This document shows, piece after piece, positions 9,700 through 20,477 of a stretch of 64,000 nucleotides of DNA. This DNA is from Azohydromonas sediminis (GTDB lineage: Bacteria; Pseudomonadota; Gammaproteobacteria; Burkholderiales; Burkholderiaceae_C): contig NZ_QOAZ01000018.1 in assembly GCF_003574675.1 (NCBI RefSeq), forward strand, positions 1 to 64,000. Direction: 5' to 3'. Every line of letters begins with the position of its first letter. Position 1 is the stretch's first letter. The notes beneath the pieces are model-generated. The model worked only from the letters and a program-made list of their open reading frames with translations. It had not been told where the DNA came from and made no database searches. The translations under genes were made by a program, and so were the position numbers.

Positions 9700-10487
9700 C
9701 CGGTCGCGTCGAGCGTGAGCCGCTGACCGCTGGCCAGCGTGTGGATGCGGTGCGACAGGCCCAGCGCCGCGACCTGTCGCATCACGGTGTCGACCTCGCC
9801 CGGCTTGACGTGCGTGACGTGCACGTCGACGCCCGGGGCCAGCCGCGAGAGTTCACCCGCCAGCGACGACGGACTGAGGTGTCCGCTGATCGCCGCCAGC
9901 GCGGCATCCTCGTCGCCGAACGCCGTCTCGATCACGACGTGCGCGACCGGCAGCGCACGCAGCCGCTGCCACAGCGCGGGGTTCGGTCCGGTGTCGCCGC
10001 TGAAGACCCACGCCGGGGCGCCTTCGCGCGGCTGCACCGCGAAGCCGACGGCCGGCACCGTGTGCGCGGCCGGCAGCACTTCGACGCGGCGCGCGCCGAA
10101 GCACAGCACGTCGCCGACGGCGAACGGCACGAACCGCAGCAGCGGCTGCTCGACGCTGGGCAGGCGGCTGAAGTCGGGCCAGATGACGTCGTTGAAGACG
10201 TGGGTGCGCAGCGCCGCGATCGTGGCCGGCAGCGCGTGCACCGCGATCGGCCCGCGCCCGGTGGCGATGCGCCGGCGCGAGACGGTGTCGGCCAGCAGCC
10301 CGATCGCCAGCACGTGATCGAGGTGCGAGTGGCTGACGACGACGTGGTCGATGCGCAGCAGCTCGTCGAGCGAGAGGTCGCCGACGCCGGTGCCCGCATC
10401 GACGAGCAGGTCGTCGTCGACGAGGAACGCCGTCGTGCGGCTGCCCGCGGCGATCGACCCGGAGCAGCCGAGCACCCGAATCGTCAT
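9696..10487 (-). CDS. MBL-fold metallohydrolase, class II 3',5'-cyclic-nucleotide phosphodiesterase-like
   Basis: A 263-residue metallo-beta-lactamase-fold protein. The dinuclear zinc motif is SHSHLDHVLAIG. The Asp is in FSGDTGPNP, and later ligands lie in ISGHLSPSSL and HVTHVKPG. The segments VFNDVIWPDFSRLPS and THVKP resemble bacterial members of PDEase II (PF02112) rather than RNase Z or plain beta-lactamases, so hydrolysis of cAMP or cGMP is the leading guess. Start MTIRVLGCSGS (ATG at 10487) is chosen because homology begins there; the upstream extension is low complexity. It is last in a same-strand series with an FHA protein, a PP2C phosphatase and a Ser/Thr kinase. A 289-bp gap separates it from the FHA gene, so it may have its own promoter. 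Confidence 0.72.
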   Translation of the reverse strand: MTIRVLGCSGSIAAGSRTTAFLVDDDLLVDAGTGVGDLSLDELLRIDHVVVSHSHLDHVLAIGLLADTVSRRRIATGRGPIAVHALPATIAALRTHVFNDVIWPDFSRLPSVEQPLLRFVPFAVGDVLCFGARRVEVLPAAHTVPAVGFAVQPREGAPAWVFSGDTGPNPALWQRLRALPVAHVVIETAFGDEDAALAAISGHLSPSSLAGELSRLAPGVDVHVTHVKPGEVDTVMRQVAALGLSHRIHTLASGQRLTLDATG

Positions 10488-10776
10488 CGTCGTCGCGGCG
10501 GGGATCTGCGTCGCGGCGGGCCGCGGGGCGACGCGAGCGTCGGCGGGTGGAACGAGCAGCATGGCCGCGATGGTGCGGTGGCCCTGCGGGATCCGCAAGC
10601 GGGCGATGCCGCACCGCGCCGCAATGCATGTGCCGTCGATCCATCGCGGTGGCGCGCGTGTGAGAACTTCACGCGCCGCGGCACGCGGCAGCGGACTTCG
10701 CCGATGCGTGGCGCGACACCCGGCACGCGCCCCCTTCCCCGCCGACCGCCGCGCCGGCGCGCGGGCGGTGACGGGC

Positions 10777-11445
10777 TCAGGCCTGCACGAACTGCATCTG
10801 CGTGCCGGCCAGCTCGATGACGTCGCCGTTCTTCAGCTGGATCGCGTCGCCGACCAGCGGCGTACCGTTGACGGTCGGCCGCGAGCTGCCCTCGACGTGG
10901 GCGAGCACGTAGCCGGCCGGCCGTTTGGTGATCGACGCCACCTGCACGCCCGGCTTGCCGACGGTCGTGACGACCTTGGTCAGTGCGACTTCACGGCCCG
11001 CCGCGGCGCCGTTGAGCACACGGATCGACGCCGGGCCCACCGGCGAGGCGAGCGAGCCGAAGCCCGACATCGCGGCCGTGCGCGACGCGACGAAGCCCGG
11101 CGCCGGTGCCGCGGCGCCCGGGCGGATGATCATCGTGTGCTCGTAGTCGGCGCCGCCGTCGTTGACGAGGTACTTGATCTTGTACTTGCCGATCTCGATC
11201 GTGTCGTTGTGCTGCAGCAGCTGGCGCTTGACCGCCTTGCCGTTGATGTAGGTGCCGTTGGTCGAGTTCAGATCCTCGATGAAGACGTCCTGCCCGGCCA
11301 TCTGCAGCACGGCGTGCTCGCCGCTGACAGCGAGGTTGTCGATCACGATGTCGTTGTAAGGTCGCCGCCCGAGCGTCGTCTTGTCCTTCGTGATCTGGAC
11401 TTCCTTGATCACGACACCGTCGAGAGAGACGACCAGCTTGCCCAT
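10777..11445 (-). CDS. Tandem FHA-domain phosphoprotein reader
   Basis: A 222-residue cytosolic protein. The first FHA domain (about 5-95) has the canonical pThr-binding residues: TTLGRRPYNDIVIDN, then SGEHAVL, and DLNSTNGTYINGKAV. A linker of about 40 residues with THTMIIRP-like sequence (EHTMIIRPG) includes a threonine that could be a kinase target. A second FHA-like domain (about 140-220) is degenerate: VTTVGKPGVQVASITKRPAG lacks the standard Arg/Ser/His set, but TVNGTPLVGDAIQLKNGDVIE keeps the fold. It is encoded between PP2C and phosphodiesterase-like genes, so it probably links kinase output to an unknown target. The start at 11445 gives MGKLVVSLDG. Confidence 0.88.
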   Translation of the reverse strand: MGKLVVSLDGVVIKEVQITKDKTTLGRRPYNDIVIDNLAVSGEHAVLQMAGQDVFIEDLNSTNGTYINGKAVKRQLLQHNDTIEIGKYKIKYLVNDGGADYEHTMIIRPGAAAPAPGFVASRTAAMSGFGSLASPVGPASIRVLNGAAAGREVALTKVVTTVGKPGVQVASITKRPAGYVLAHVEGSSRPTVNGTPLVGDAIQLKNGDVIELAGTQMQFVQA

Positions 11446-11502
11446 GCGCAGGACCTCAGTAGTGTGCGGACCGCCCGGCGCGCCGCGCGCCACAGGCGGG
11501 TC

Positions 11503-12288
11503 TCAGCGCTTGAACGGCCACCAGGACCGGCCGCCGGCCGACGCGTTGCCGCCGACCCTTGCCAAGACAAGGGAAATATTATCCCTTCCACCCGCGTCGT
11601 TGGCGGCGTCGATCAGCGCGCGGCCCGCGTCGGCCAGTGTCGCGTGAGATTTGAGCAACTGCGCCAGCGCGGCGTCGTCGACCATGTCCGACAGGCCGTC
11701 GGAGCACAGCAGGTACAGGTCGCCCGGCAGCACGTCGTGCAGGTGCGTCTCGAGCATCACCGTGTCCTCGACGCCGACCGCGCGCGTGACGAGGTTCTTG
11801 TGCGCCGCGAAGGCCGCCTGCTCGGGCGAGATCAGGCCGGCGTCGATCTGCTCCTGCAGCAGCGAGTGGTCGCGCGTGATCTGCACGAGCTTGCCGCCGC
11901 GCAGGCGGTACGCGCGCGAGTCGCCGACGTGGCCGATCAGCAGGTGCGGGCCGCGGAACACCGCCACCACCAGCGTCGTGCCCATGCCGGCGTACTTCGG
12001 GTCGGCGTTGGCGGCGTTGAAGATCGCGCGGTTGGCGTTGTCGACGCAGATGTCCATCGCCCGCCGCACATCGGCGTCGGCCGCCTCGGCGCCGGCCTGG
12101 TGCAGCCAGCGGCCGAGCTCGGCGCGGATGAACGAGGTGGCCATGCCGCTGGCGACCTCGCCGGCGTTGTAGCCGCCCATGCCGTCGGCCAGCACCGCCA
12201 GTGCACAACCCTCGTCGAGGGCGACGGAGTCCTCGTTGTTGTCGCGCGCGCGCCCCTTGTCGATGGCAGCGAAGAACTCGAGGGTCAT
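11503..12288 (-). CDS. PP2C-family Ser/Thr protein phosphatase
   Basis: A 261-residue PPM/PP2C phosphatase of the bacterial PrpC/Stp/PppA type. The metal ligands are visible: RDNNEDSV, LADGMGGYNAGEVASG, GDSRAYRL, CSDGLSDMV and GGRDNISLVLA. There is no signal peptide or transmembrane helix, so it is a soluble enzyme that should reverse phosphorylation by the kinase encoded just upstream. MTLEFFAAIDKG (ATG at 12288) is the conserved start. A gap of 57 bp separates it from the FHA gene, and 100 bp from the kinase gene, consistent with an operon. Confidence 0.95.
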   Translation of the reverse strand: MTLEFFAAIDKGRARDNNEDSVALDEGCALAVLADGMGGYNAGEVASGMATSFIRAELGRWLHQAGAEAADADVRRAMDICVDNANRAIFNAANADPKYAGMGTTLVVAVFRGPHLLIGHVGDSRAYRLRGGKLVQITRDHSLLQEQIDAGLISPEQAAFAAHKNLVTRAVGVEDTVMLETHLHDVLPGDLYLLCSDGLSDMVDDAALAQLLKSHATLADAGRALIDAANDAGGRDNISLVLARVGGNASAGGRSWWPFKR

Positions 12289-12388
12289 GAGGGGCGCGCT
12301 GGAAACGGTGGAGGCACGAGGCCGCGACGGCCGACGATTGTGCACCGACTGCCCGCGGGCACACGCGGGCAGCAGGGCGGCGGCGGGT

Positions 12389-13294
<906 letters not shown>

Positions 13295-13327
13295 CGCCCG
13301 GTGACGCGATGCGGCGAGCAGCCGCGA

Positions 13328-14059
13328 TCAGGCCGCCGGCGCCGCCGCGGCGCGGCGCGACGCGATCCACTTGCCCCACACGAGCACCATCAAGGCGCCG
13401 GCGACGCCGGCGGCGTACTTGACGGCATCGGTCTGCGGCACCTTCGGCATCCACGTCCATTCGCCCGGCTGCGCGACCGCCGGATCGCCGACGGCCATCG
13501 TCCCGGCGATCCAGCCCAGCAGCATGCCGCCGGCGGTGATGATGAGCGGGAAGCGGTCCATCAGCTTGATGACGAGCTGGCTGCCCCAGACGATGATCGG
13601 GATGCTGACCAGCAGGCCGAAGATCACGAGCGCGAGCTGGTGGTCGGCGTGCGCGCCGTGCGCCGCGCCGGCGATCGCGATCACGTTGTCGACGCTCATC
13701 ACGAGGTCGGCGACGATGATCGTCTTGACGGCGGCCCACAGCTTGTCGCTGGCTTCGATGTTCGCGTGGCCGTCGTCGTCCTCGGGCACCAGCAGCTTGA
13801 TGCCGATCCACACCAGCAGCGCGGCGCCGACGAGCTTGAGGAACGGGATCGCCAGCAGCGTCAGCGCGAAGAAGATCAGCACGACGCGCAGCCCGATCGC
13901 GCCCGCGGTCCCCCACAGGATGCCCTTCATGCGCATGCGCGGCGGCAGGCGCCGGCAGGCCAGCGCGATGACGACGGCATTGTCGCCACCGAGCAGGATG
14001 TCGATCATGATGATCTGGCCGACCGCGATCCAGAACGCGGGGGTCAGGAACTCTTCCAT
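13328..14059 (-). CDS. TerC family integral membrane protein
   Basis: A 243-residue membrane protein of the TerC/YjbE family with about seven helices. Family marks include MIDILLGGDNAVVIALACR near residues 20-38 and the second acidic motif ADLVMSVDNVIAIAG, whose paired Asp and Asn residues are thought to bind metal. Family members act in Mn2+ export or metalation of exoenzymes, and others in tellurite resistance; substrate cannot be assigned here. ATG 14059 gives MEEFLTPAFWIAVG. A polar segment of about 40 residues interrupts the helices (VPEDDDGHANIEASDKLW). Confidence 0.9.
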   Translation of the reverse strand: MEEFLTPAFWIAVGQIIMIDILLGGDNAVVIALACRRLPPRMRMKGILWGTAGAIGLRVVLIFFALTLLAIPFLKLVGAALLVWIGIKLLVPEDDDGHANIEASDKLWAAVKTIIVADLVMSVDNVIAIAGAAHGAHADHQLALVIFGLLVSIPIIVWGSQLVIKLMDRFPLIITAGGMLLGWIAGTMAVGDPAVAQPGEWTWMPKVPQTDAVKYAAGVAGALMVLVWGKWIASRRAAAAPAA

Positions 14060-14207
14060 CCGGGTCTCCCTAGCCTCGGGCGCCAGTGTAGGCGCCGCCG
14101 CGGCGCGCGCCTTGCGTAGAACTACAGATCGCGCGGCACCGCGAACGTCCGGTGGGCGGCGCGTCGAGCGTCGGCGGCGCCTGCGCAGGCGGCCCCACCA
14201 AGCGAAC

Positions 14208-14266
14208 GGGCCGCCTCGAAGCGGCCCGCGCAGCGTTGCCGTGCCGGCGCGGCCCGTGGGCCGCGC
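14208..14266 (-). terminator. Two GC hairpins downstream of sucD
   Basis: On the 3' side of sucD lie GGGCCGC-CTCGAA-GCGGCCC (14208-14227) and a perfect 9-bp stem GCGCGGCCC-GT-GGGCCGCGC (14247-14266). Neither is followed by a run of U, so termination may need Rho, or the hairpins may protect the mRNA 3' end. Confidence 0.5.
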
Positions 14267-14273
14267 CGCGCGC

Positions 14274-15167
14274 TCACAGCAGCGACTTGAGCAGCCGGCC
14301 CATCTCCGACGGGTTGCGCGTGACCTTGAAGCCGCACTCCTCCATGATCGCGAGCTTGGCGTCGGCGGTGTCGGCGCCGCCACTGATCAGCGCGCCGGCG
14401 TGGCCCATGCGCTTGCCCGGCGGCGCCGTGACGCCGGCGATGAAGCCGACCACGGGCTTCGTCATGTGGTCCTTGCACCAGCGCGCCGCGTCGGCCTCGT
14501 CGGGGCCGCCGATCTCGCCGATCATGATGACGGCGTCGGTCTCGGGGTCGTCGTTGAACATCTTCATCACGTGGATGTGCTTGAGCCCGTTGATCGGGTC
14601 GCCGCCGATGCCCACCGCGGTGCTCTGGCCGATGCCCAGCTCGGTCAGCTGCGCGACGGCTTCATAAGTCAGCGTGCCCGAGCGGCTGACGACGCCCACC
14701 CGGCCTTTCTTGTGGATGTGGCCCGGCATGATGCCGATCTTGATCTCGTCGGGCGTGATCACGCCGGGGCAGTTCGGCCCCAGCAGCAGCGTCTTCTTGC
14801 CGCCGGCGGCCTCCTTGGCCTTCATCTTGTTGCGCACGATCAGCATGTCGCGGATCGGGATGCCCTCGGTGATGCACACGACGAGGTCGAGGTCCGCCTC
14901 GACGGCCTCCCAGATCGCGTCGGCGGCACCGGCCGGCGGCACGTAGATCACGCTGACGTTGGCCCCGGTGGCCGCTTTCGCGTCCTTGACCGACGCGTAG
15001 ATCGGGATGCCCTCGAAGCTCTCGCCGGCCTTCTTCGGGTTGACGCCGGCGACGAAGCAGGCCTTGCCATTGGCGTAGGCCTGACAGCCGCGGGTGTGGA
15101 ACTGACCCGTCTTGCCGGTGATGCCCTGGGTGATGACGCGGGTGTCCTTGTTGATCAGGATGCTCAT
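14274..15167 (-). CDS. sucD: Succinate-CoA ligase, alpha subunit
   Basis: A 297-residue TCA-cycle subunit that forms succinate from succinyl-CoA with nucleotide triphosphate synthesis. The CoA-binding Rossmann domain starts at [15 protein letters not shown], and [12 protein letters not shown] is the usual N-terminal glycine-rich loop. The phosphohistidine loop is [17 protein letters not shown], with the catalytic His in GHAGA. The length matches the family. It lies 17 bp downstream of sucC, so the two subunits are co-translated. Confidence 0.98.
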   Translation of the reverse strand: MSILINKDTRVITQGITGKTGQFHTRGCQAYANGKACFVAGVNPKKAGESFEGIPIYASVKDAKAATGANVSVIYVPPAGAADAIWEAVEADLDLVVCITEGIPIRDMLIVRNKMKAKEAAGGKKTLLLGPNCPGVITPDEIKIGIMPGHIHKKGRVGVVSRSGTLTYEAVAQLTELGIGQSTAVGIGGDPINGLKHIHVMKMFNDDPETDAVIMIGEIGGPDEADAARWCKDHMTKPVVGFIAGVTAPPGKRMGHAGALISGGADTADAKLAIMEECGFKVTRNPSEMGRLLKSLL

Positions 15168-15184
15168 GGGGTGCGGCTCCGGGC

Positions 15185-16345
15185 TTACTTGACGGCGGCG
15201 ACGATCTTCGTCGCGGCTTCGGCCATCGTGTCGGCGCTGATGATCGGCAGGCCCGACTCGGCGAGCATCTTCTTGCCGATGTCCTCGTTGGTGCCTTTCA
15301 TGCGCACAACCAGCGGGACGTTCAGGTTGACCGCCTTGCACGCGGCGATCACGCCCTCGGCGATCGTGTCGCAGCGCATGATGCCGCCGAAGATGTTGAC
15401 GAGGATGCCCTTGACCTTCGGGTTGCGCAGCATGATCTTGAACGCCTCGGTGACCTTCTCGGCCGTGGCGCCGCCGCCGACGTCGAGGAAGTTCGCCGGC
15501 TCGCCGCCGAAGAGCTTGATCGTGTCCATCGTCGCCATCGCCAGGCCCGCGCCATTGACGAGGCAGCCGATGTTGCCGTCGAGGCTGATGTAGCTGAGGT
15601 CGAACTTGCTCGCCTCGATCTCGGCCGGGTCCTCCTCGTCGAGGTCGCGGCAGGCGACGATCTCGGGGTGGCGGAAGAGGGCGTTGCTGTCGAAGTTGAA
15701 CTTCGCGTCGAGCGCCTTCAGGTGCCCGTTGCCCTCGAGGATCAGCGGGTTGATCTCGGCCAGCGACGCGTCGGTTTCCATGTAGCAGCGGTACAGGTTC
15801 TTGAACAACTGCACCGCCTCGGCCTGGCTCGCCTCGGGCACGCCGATGCCGCGCGCGAGCTCGAGCGCCTGCGCGTCGGTCAGACCCACGAGCGGGTCGA
15901 CGAAGACCTTGATGATCTTCTCGGGCGTCTTGTGCGCGACCTCCTCGATGTCCATGCCGCCTTCGGAGCTGGCCATCATCGCGACCTTCTGCGTCGCGCG
16001 GTCGGTCAGCGCGGCGACGTAGTACTCCTTCTTGATGTCGGCGGCTTCCTCGATCAGCAGGCGGCGCACCTTCTGTCCCTGCGGGCCGGTCTGGTGCGTG
16101 ACGAGCTGCATGCCGAGGATCTGGCCGGCCAGCGTGCGGACCTCGTCGATCGAACGCGCGAGCTTGACGCCGCCGCCCTTGCCGCGGCCACCGGCGTGGA
16201 TCTGCGCTTTGACGACCCACACGCTGCCGCCGAGCTTCTGCGCGGCCTCGACGGCTTCCTGGACGGTGAAGGCGGGGAAACCGCGCGGGACGGGCACGCC
16301 GAACTGGCGCAGGATGTCCTTGCCTTGATATTCGTGGATCTTCAT
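15185..16345 (-). CDS. sucC: Succinate-CoA ligase, beta subunit
   Basis: A 386-residue partner of SucD. An ATP-grasp domain (about 1-240) contains [20 protein letters not shown], the nucleotide-contacting [12 protein letters not shown] and [10 protein letters not shown]. The C-terminal CoA-ligase domain has [10 protein letters not shown] and [11 protein letters not shown]. The upstream gap to recX (16346-16575) must contain the sucCD promoter; I saw no convincing -35/-10 pair. The sucCD genes are not linked to sucAB or other TCA genes here. Confidence 0.98.
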   Translation of the reverse strand: MKIHEYQGKDILRQFGVPVPRGFPAFTVQEAVEAAQKLGGSVWVVKAQIHAGGRGKGGGVKLARSIDEVRTLAGQILGMQLVTHQTGPQGQKVRRLLIEEAADIKKEYYVAALTDRATQKVAMMASSEGGMDIEEVAHKTPEKIIKVFVDPLVGLTDAQALELARGIGVPEASQAEAVQLFKNLYRCYMETDASLAEINPLILEGNGHLKALDAKFNFDSNALFRHPEIVACRDLDEEDPAEIEASKFDLSYISLDGNIGCLVNGAGLAMATMDTIKLFGGEPANFLDVGGGATAEKVTEAFKIMLRNPKVKGILVNIFGGIMRCDTIAEGVIAACKAVNLNVPLVVRMKGTNEDIGKKMLAESGLPIISADTMAEAATKIVAAVK

Positions 16346-16575
16346 GGGCTCGGGCGGGTCGGAGAGTGGACGGGGTGCCGTCGCGGCGTCGCGCCGCGCG
16401 ACACCGCGATTGTGGCCGCCGATGTTGGCATCGGGCTGACGTCGCCGATGCGGGTGGCCGACGCATCGCCGCGACGCCGGCTGTCACGAACACCGGCGCG
16501 CCGCGAAGCGCGGCGAAATGTAGCACGCACCCGCAGGCGCGCCGGCGGGCGCGGCGCGCGTGGCGCCGTCACTGT

Positions 16576-17049
16576 TCAGTCGTCGTTCGACCGGCCCTGC
16601 ACGCCCGGCACGGCGCGGCGCACGACGTCGTGCGCGAAGCCGCGCGCAGCGAGGAAGCGCATCTGGCGCGCGCGCTCCGTGGCGTCGGCGGGGGGGCTGC
16701 CGAACTTGCGTGCCCACAGCGCGCACGCGCGATCGAGCTCGCTGGCGCGCAGCGCCGCGTCGGCGTCGGCCGCGAGCTCGATGCCGTGCTGCGCCAGTTC
16801 GTCGCGGATGCGCCGCGTGCCGAAGCGCGCCGCACGGCTTTGCACGCGCAGCGCCGCAAAGCGCTCGTCGCTGAGCCAGCCCTGCTGCTGCAGCCAGTCG
16901 AGCAGGTGATCGACCTCGGTGGGGTCTGGATCGGAGGCGCGGGATTCGTCGCCCCTGCGGCGCCGCAGGAGCTTGCGCCGCAGTTCGCTGCGGCTGTGCT
17001 CGCGCTGGGCCAGCAGCTTCAGCGCGCGCGCCTTCAGCGACGGGGCCAC
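16576..17049 (-). CDS. recX: Regulatory protein RecX
   Basis: A 157-residue helical RecX protein, which caps RecA filaments and inhibits their extension. The N-terminal conserved part is SLKARALKLLAQREHSRSEL, with later repeats around VDHLLDWLQQQGWLSDERFA and RRIRDELAQHGIEL. Two GTG starts are possible (17055 and 17049); 17049 gives MAPSLKARALK, close to typical RecX starts. It begins about 45 bp after recA and is probably part of the same SOS-controlled transcript. Confidence 0.9.
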   Translation of the reverse strand: MAPSLKARALKLLAQREHSRSELRRKLLRRRRGDESRASDPDPTEVDHLLDWLQQQGWLSDERFAALRVQSRAARFGTRRIRDELAQHGIELAADADAALRASELDRACALWARKFGSPPADATERARQMRFLAARGFAHDVVRRAVPGVQGRSNDD

Positions 17050-17095
17050 CGGCACGCGTGCGCTCCGCTGCCGCCCGTGCCGGCAGTGATGGGAC

Positions 17096-18136
<1,041 letters not shown>

Positions 18137-18171
18137 GCGGTCCTCCGGTGGCATGCGGCGATTGTGGCACA

Positions 18172-18189
18172 ACTGGATGGGCATCCAGT
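18172..18189 (-). promoter_or_regulatory. Predicted LexA (SOS) box upstream of recA
   Basis: ACTGGAT-GGGC-ATCCAGT is a perfect palindrome with 7-bp arms and contains the canonical CTG-N10-CAG spacing (18173-18188). It sits 37 bp before the recA ATG. Just downstream on the minus strand CACAAT can serve as a -10 element, so bound repressor would cover the promoter. The arms differ from E. coli CTGTAT by GG instead of GT. Confidence 0.75.
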
Positions 18190-18279
18190 ACCCGCGGGCG
18201 CTCCGGCAGGCGCGAATCCCTAGAATCCGCCGACAACGCGCCCGGCAAGAGCGCGGCCGATGGCGAAGGAGACGAAGCG

Positions 18280-18951
18280 ATGCGCATTCTGATAGCCGAG
18301 GACGACCAGGTGCTCGCCGATGGCCTGTTGCGCTCGCTGCGCAGTTCGGGCTACGCGGTCGACCAGGTGTGCAGCGGCAGCGAGGCCGATGCGGCGCTGG
18401 CCTCGCACGAGTTCGACTGCGTGATCCTCGACCTCGGCCTGCCGAAGATGCACGGGCTGGACGTGCTGCGCCGGCTGCGCGCTCGCGGCAGCACGGTGCC
18501 GGTGCTGATCCTGACCGCTGCCGACAGCGTCGAGCAGCGCGTCAAGGGGCTGGATCTCGGCGCCGACGACTACATGGCCAAGCCGTTCTCGCTGCAGGAG
18601 CTCGAGGCGCGCGTGCGCGCGCTGACGCGCCGCGGGCTGGGCACCGCGTCGAACGTGATCCGCCACGGGCCGCTGAGCTTCGACGCGACCGGCCGCGTGT
18701 GCTACATCAACGACCAGATGGTCGAGCTGTCGGCGCGCGAGCTCAGCCTGCTCGAGGTGCTGCTGCAGCGCACCGGGCGGCTGGTCAGCAAGGACCAGCT
18801 CGTCGAGCGCCTGTGCGAGTGGGGCGAAGAGGTCAGCAACAACGCGATCGAGGTCTACATCCACCGCCTGCGCAAGAAGATCGAGCAGGGGCCGATCCGC
18901 ATCGCGACCGTGCGCGGCCTGGGCTACTGCCTCGAGAAGATCGCCCCCTAA
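18280..18951 (+). CDS. OmpR/PhoB-family response regulator (QseB/TctD-like)
   Basis: A 223-residue DNA-binding regulator. The receiver domain (about 1-118) has the acidic pair in AEDD, the phosphorylatable Asp in [13 protein letters not shown], the switch Thr in LILTAAD and Lys in YMAKPFS. The C-terminal winged helix contains [20 protein letters not shown] and [11 protein letters not shown] with RGLGYCL. The start [10 protein letters not shown] is chosen since upstream residues show no homology. A histidine kinase gene follows after 51 bp, giving a complete two-component pair. Similarity suggests TctD/QseB-type systems, which respond to organic acids or metals; the signal is unknown. Confidence 0.93.
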   Translation: MRILIAEDDQVLADGLLRSLRSSGYAVDQVCSGSEADAALASHEFDCVILDLGLPKMHGLDVLRRLRARGSTVPVLILTAADSVEQRVKGLDLGADDYMAKPFSLQELEARVRALTRRGLGTASNVIRHGPLSFDATGRVCYINDQMVELSARELSLLEVLLQRTGRLVSKDQLVERLCEWGEEVSNNAIEVYIHRLRKKIEQGPIRIATVRGLGYCLEKIAP

Positions 18952-19002
18952 GCCCGGCGGCGCCCGGCGCGAGGACGCGGCGACGGTATCCTCGCGCGCA
19001 CG

Positions 19003-20466
19003 ATGTTCGCCCGCCGGCCTGAACAGCGTTCGCTGCTCGGCGAGATCCTCGACTGGATGCTCGCCCCGCTGCTGCTGCTGTGGCCGATGAGCATGGGGCT
19101 GACGTGGGTCGTCGCGCAGGGCATCGCGAACCGGCCCTACGACCGCGACCTCGGCGAGCTCGCGCGCACCGTCGCGCAGCGCGTCGTCGTGCACACCGAC
19201 GTCGTGCGCGAGGTGCGGCTGCCGCCGGGCGTGTCGGTGCTGGTGGCCGACGTGCTGCGCGGCGAGGACGCCGGCGCGATGTATTACCAGGTGCTCGGCC
19301 TGCGCGGCGAGCTGGTGGCCGGTGACCGCAACCTGCGCGTGCCGGTCGACGAGCGCATCGAGCCCGGCGTGCTCAAGTTCCGCGACGACACGATGCTCGA
19401 GGAGCCGGTGCGCGTGGCCTACCTGTGGCTCGCGGTGCCGCTCGAGGGGCGCGAGATGCCGCCGCTGGTGCAGGTCGCCGAGACGCTGGACCGGCGCTCG
19501 CGGCTGGCCACCGAGATCATCAAGGGCGTGATCCTGCCGCAGTTCGTGATCCTGCCGCTGGCCGTGGTGCTCGTGTGGCTGGCGCTCGCGCGCGGGCTGG
19601 CGCCGCTGAACGCGCTGCAGAACCGCATCCGCCAGCGCGAGGCGCACGACCTGAGCCCGATCGCCGAGCGCGAGGCGCCCGAGGAGGTCACGCCGCTGGT
19701 GCGCGCGATCAACGAGCTGCTCGCGCGCCTGGACCACTCGATGAGCGCGCAGAAGCACTTCCTCGCCGATGCGGCGCACCAGATGAAGACCCCGCTGGCG
19801 GGCCTGCGCATGCAGGCCGAGCTGGCGCAGCGCGAGATCGACGCCGGCGGCGACGCGCGCTCGGTGCGGCGCTCGCTCGAGCAGATCGCGCTGTCGAGCC
19901 AGCGCGCCGCGCACATGGTCAACCAGCTGCTCGCGCTGGCGCGCGCCGAGGACCGCGAGCAGGCGCTGCGCCAGCAGGACGTTGATCTCGTCCAGCTGGC
20001 GATCGAGACCGTCGAGGACTTCGTGCCGCGGGCGATCGACAAGCGCATCGACCTCGGCTACGAGGGGCCCTCGCTGTCCGACGCACGCCCGACGCTGCAG
20101 GGCCAGCCGGTGCTGGTGCGCGAGCTGATCCGCAACCTCGTCGACAACGCGCTGCAGTACACCCCGGCCGGCGGCGCGGTGACGGTGCGCGTGCTCGTCG
20201 ACCCCTTCGGCCAGGTCGCCGTGCTGCAGGTCGAGGACACCGGCCCCGGCATCCCGGCGGCCGAGCGCGAACTCGTGTTCCAGCCCTTCTACCGCGCGCT
20301 GGGCACCAACGTCGACGGCAGTGGGCTCGGGCTGGCGATCGTGCGCGAGATCGCGACGCAGCACGGCGCCGAGATCGACGTCGAAGACGCTCACCCGCGC
20401 GCCGGCGGCGGCACCGGCACGCGCTTCACGGTGCGCTTCCCGCTCGGTGGTGTGCGCACGGCGTGA
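19003..20466 (+). CDS. Sensor histidine kinase (TctE/QseC-like)
   Basis: A 487-residue inner-membrane kinase. Helix 1 lies near residues 18-40; a periplasmic sensor region of about 130 residues follows, and helix 2 is near GVILPQFVILPLAVVLVWLAL (about 170-195). The HAMP/linker precedes the H-box ADAAHQMKTPLAGL. The ATPase has the N-box LIRNLVDNALQYTPAGG, G1 VEDTGPGIP and G2 GSGLGLAIVREI. The periplasmic region resembles the 2CSK_N domain of TctE. It should phosphorylate the response regulator encoded just upstream. Confidence 0.93.
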   Translation: MFARRPEQRSLLGEILDWMLAPLLLLWPMSMGLTWVVAQGIANRPYDRDLGELARTVAQRVVVHTDVVREVRLPPGVSVLVADVLRGEDAGAMYYQVLGLRGELVAGDRNLRVPVDERIEPGVLKFRDDTMLEEPVRVAYLWLAVPLEGREMPPLVQVAETLDRRSRLATEIIKGVILPQFVILPLAVVLVWLALARGLAPLNALQNRIRQREAHDLSPIAEREAPEEVTPLVRAINELLARLDHSMSAQKHFLADAAHQMKTPLAGLRMQAELAQREIDAGGDARSVRRSLEQIALSSQRAAHMVNQLLALARAEDREQALRQQDVDLVQLAIETVEDFVPRAIDKRIDLGYEGPSLSDARPTLQGQPVLVRELIRNLVDNALQYTPAGGAVTVRVLVDPFGQVAVLQVEDTGPGIPAAERELVFQPFYRALGTNVDGSGLGLAIVREIATQHGAEIDVEDAHPRAGGGTGTRFTVRFPLGGVRTA

Positions 20467-20477
20467 TCGCACCCGCG

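Noticed and set aside
10488-10776. Small gene in the gap between FHA and phosphodiesterase-like genes
   Set aside because: No frame has a ribosome site and plausible composition; an upstream extension of the metallohydrolase here is low complexity.
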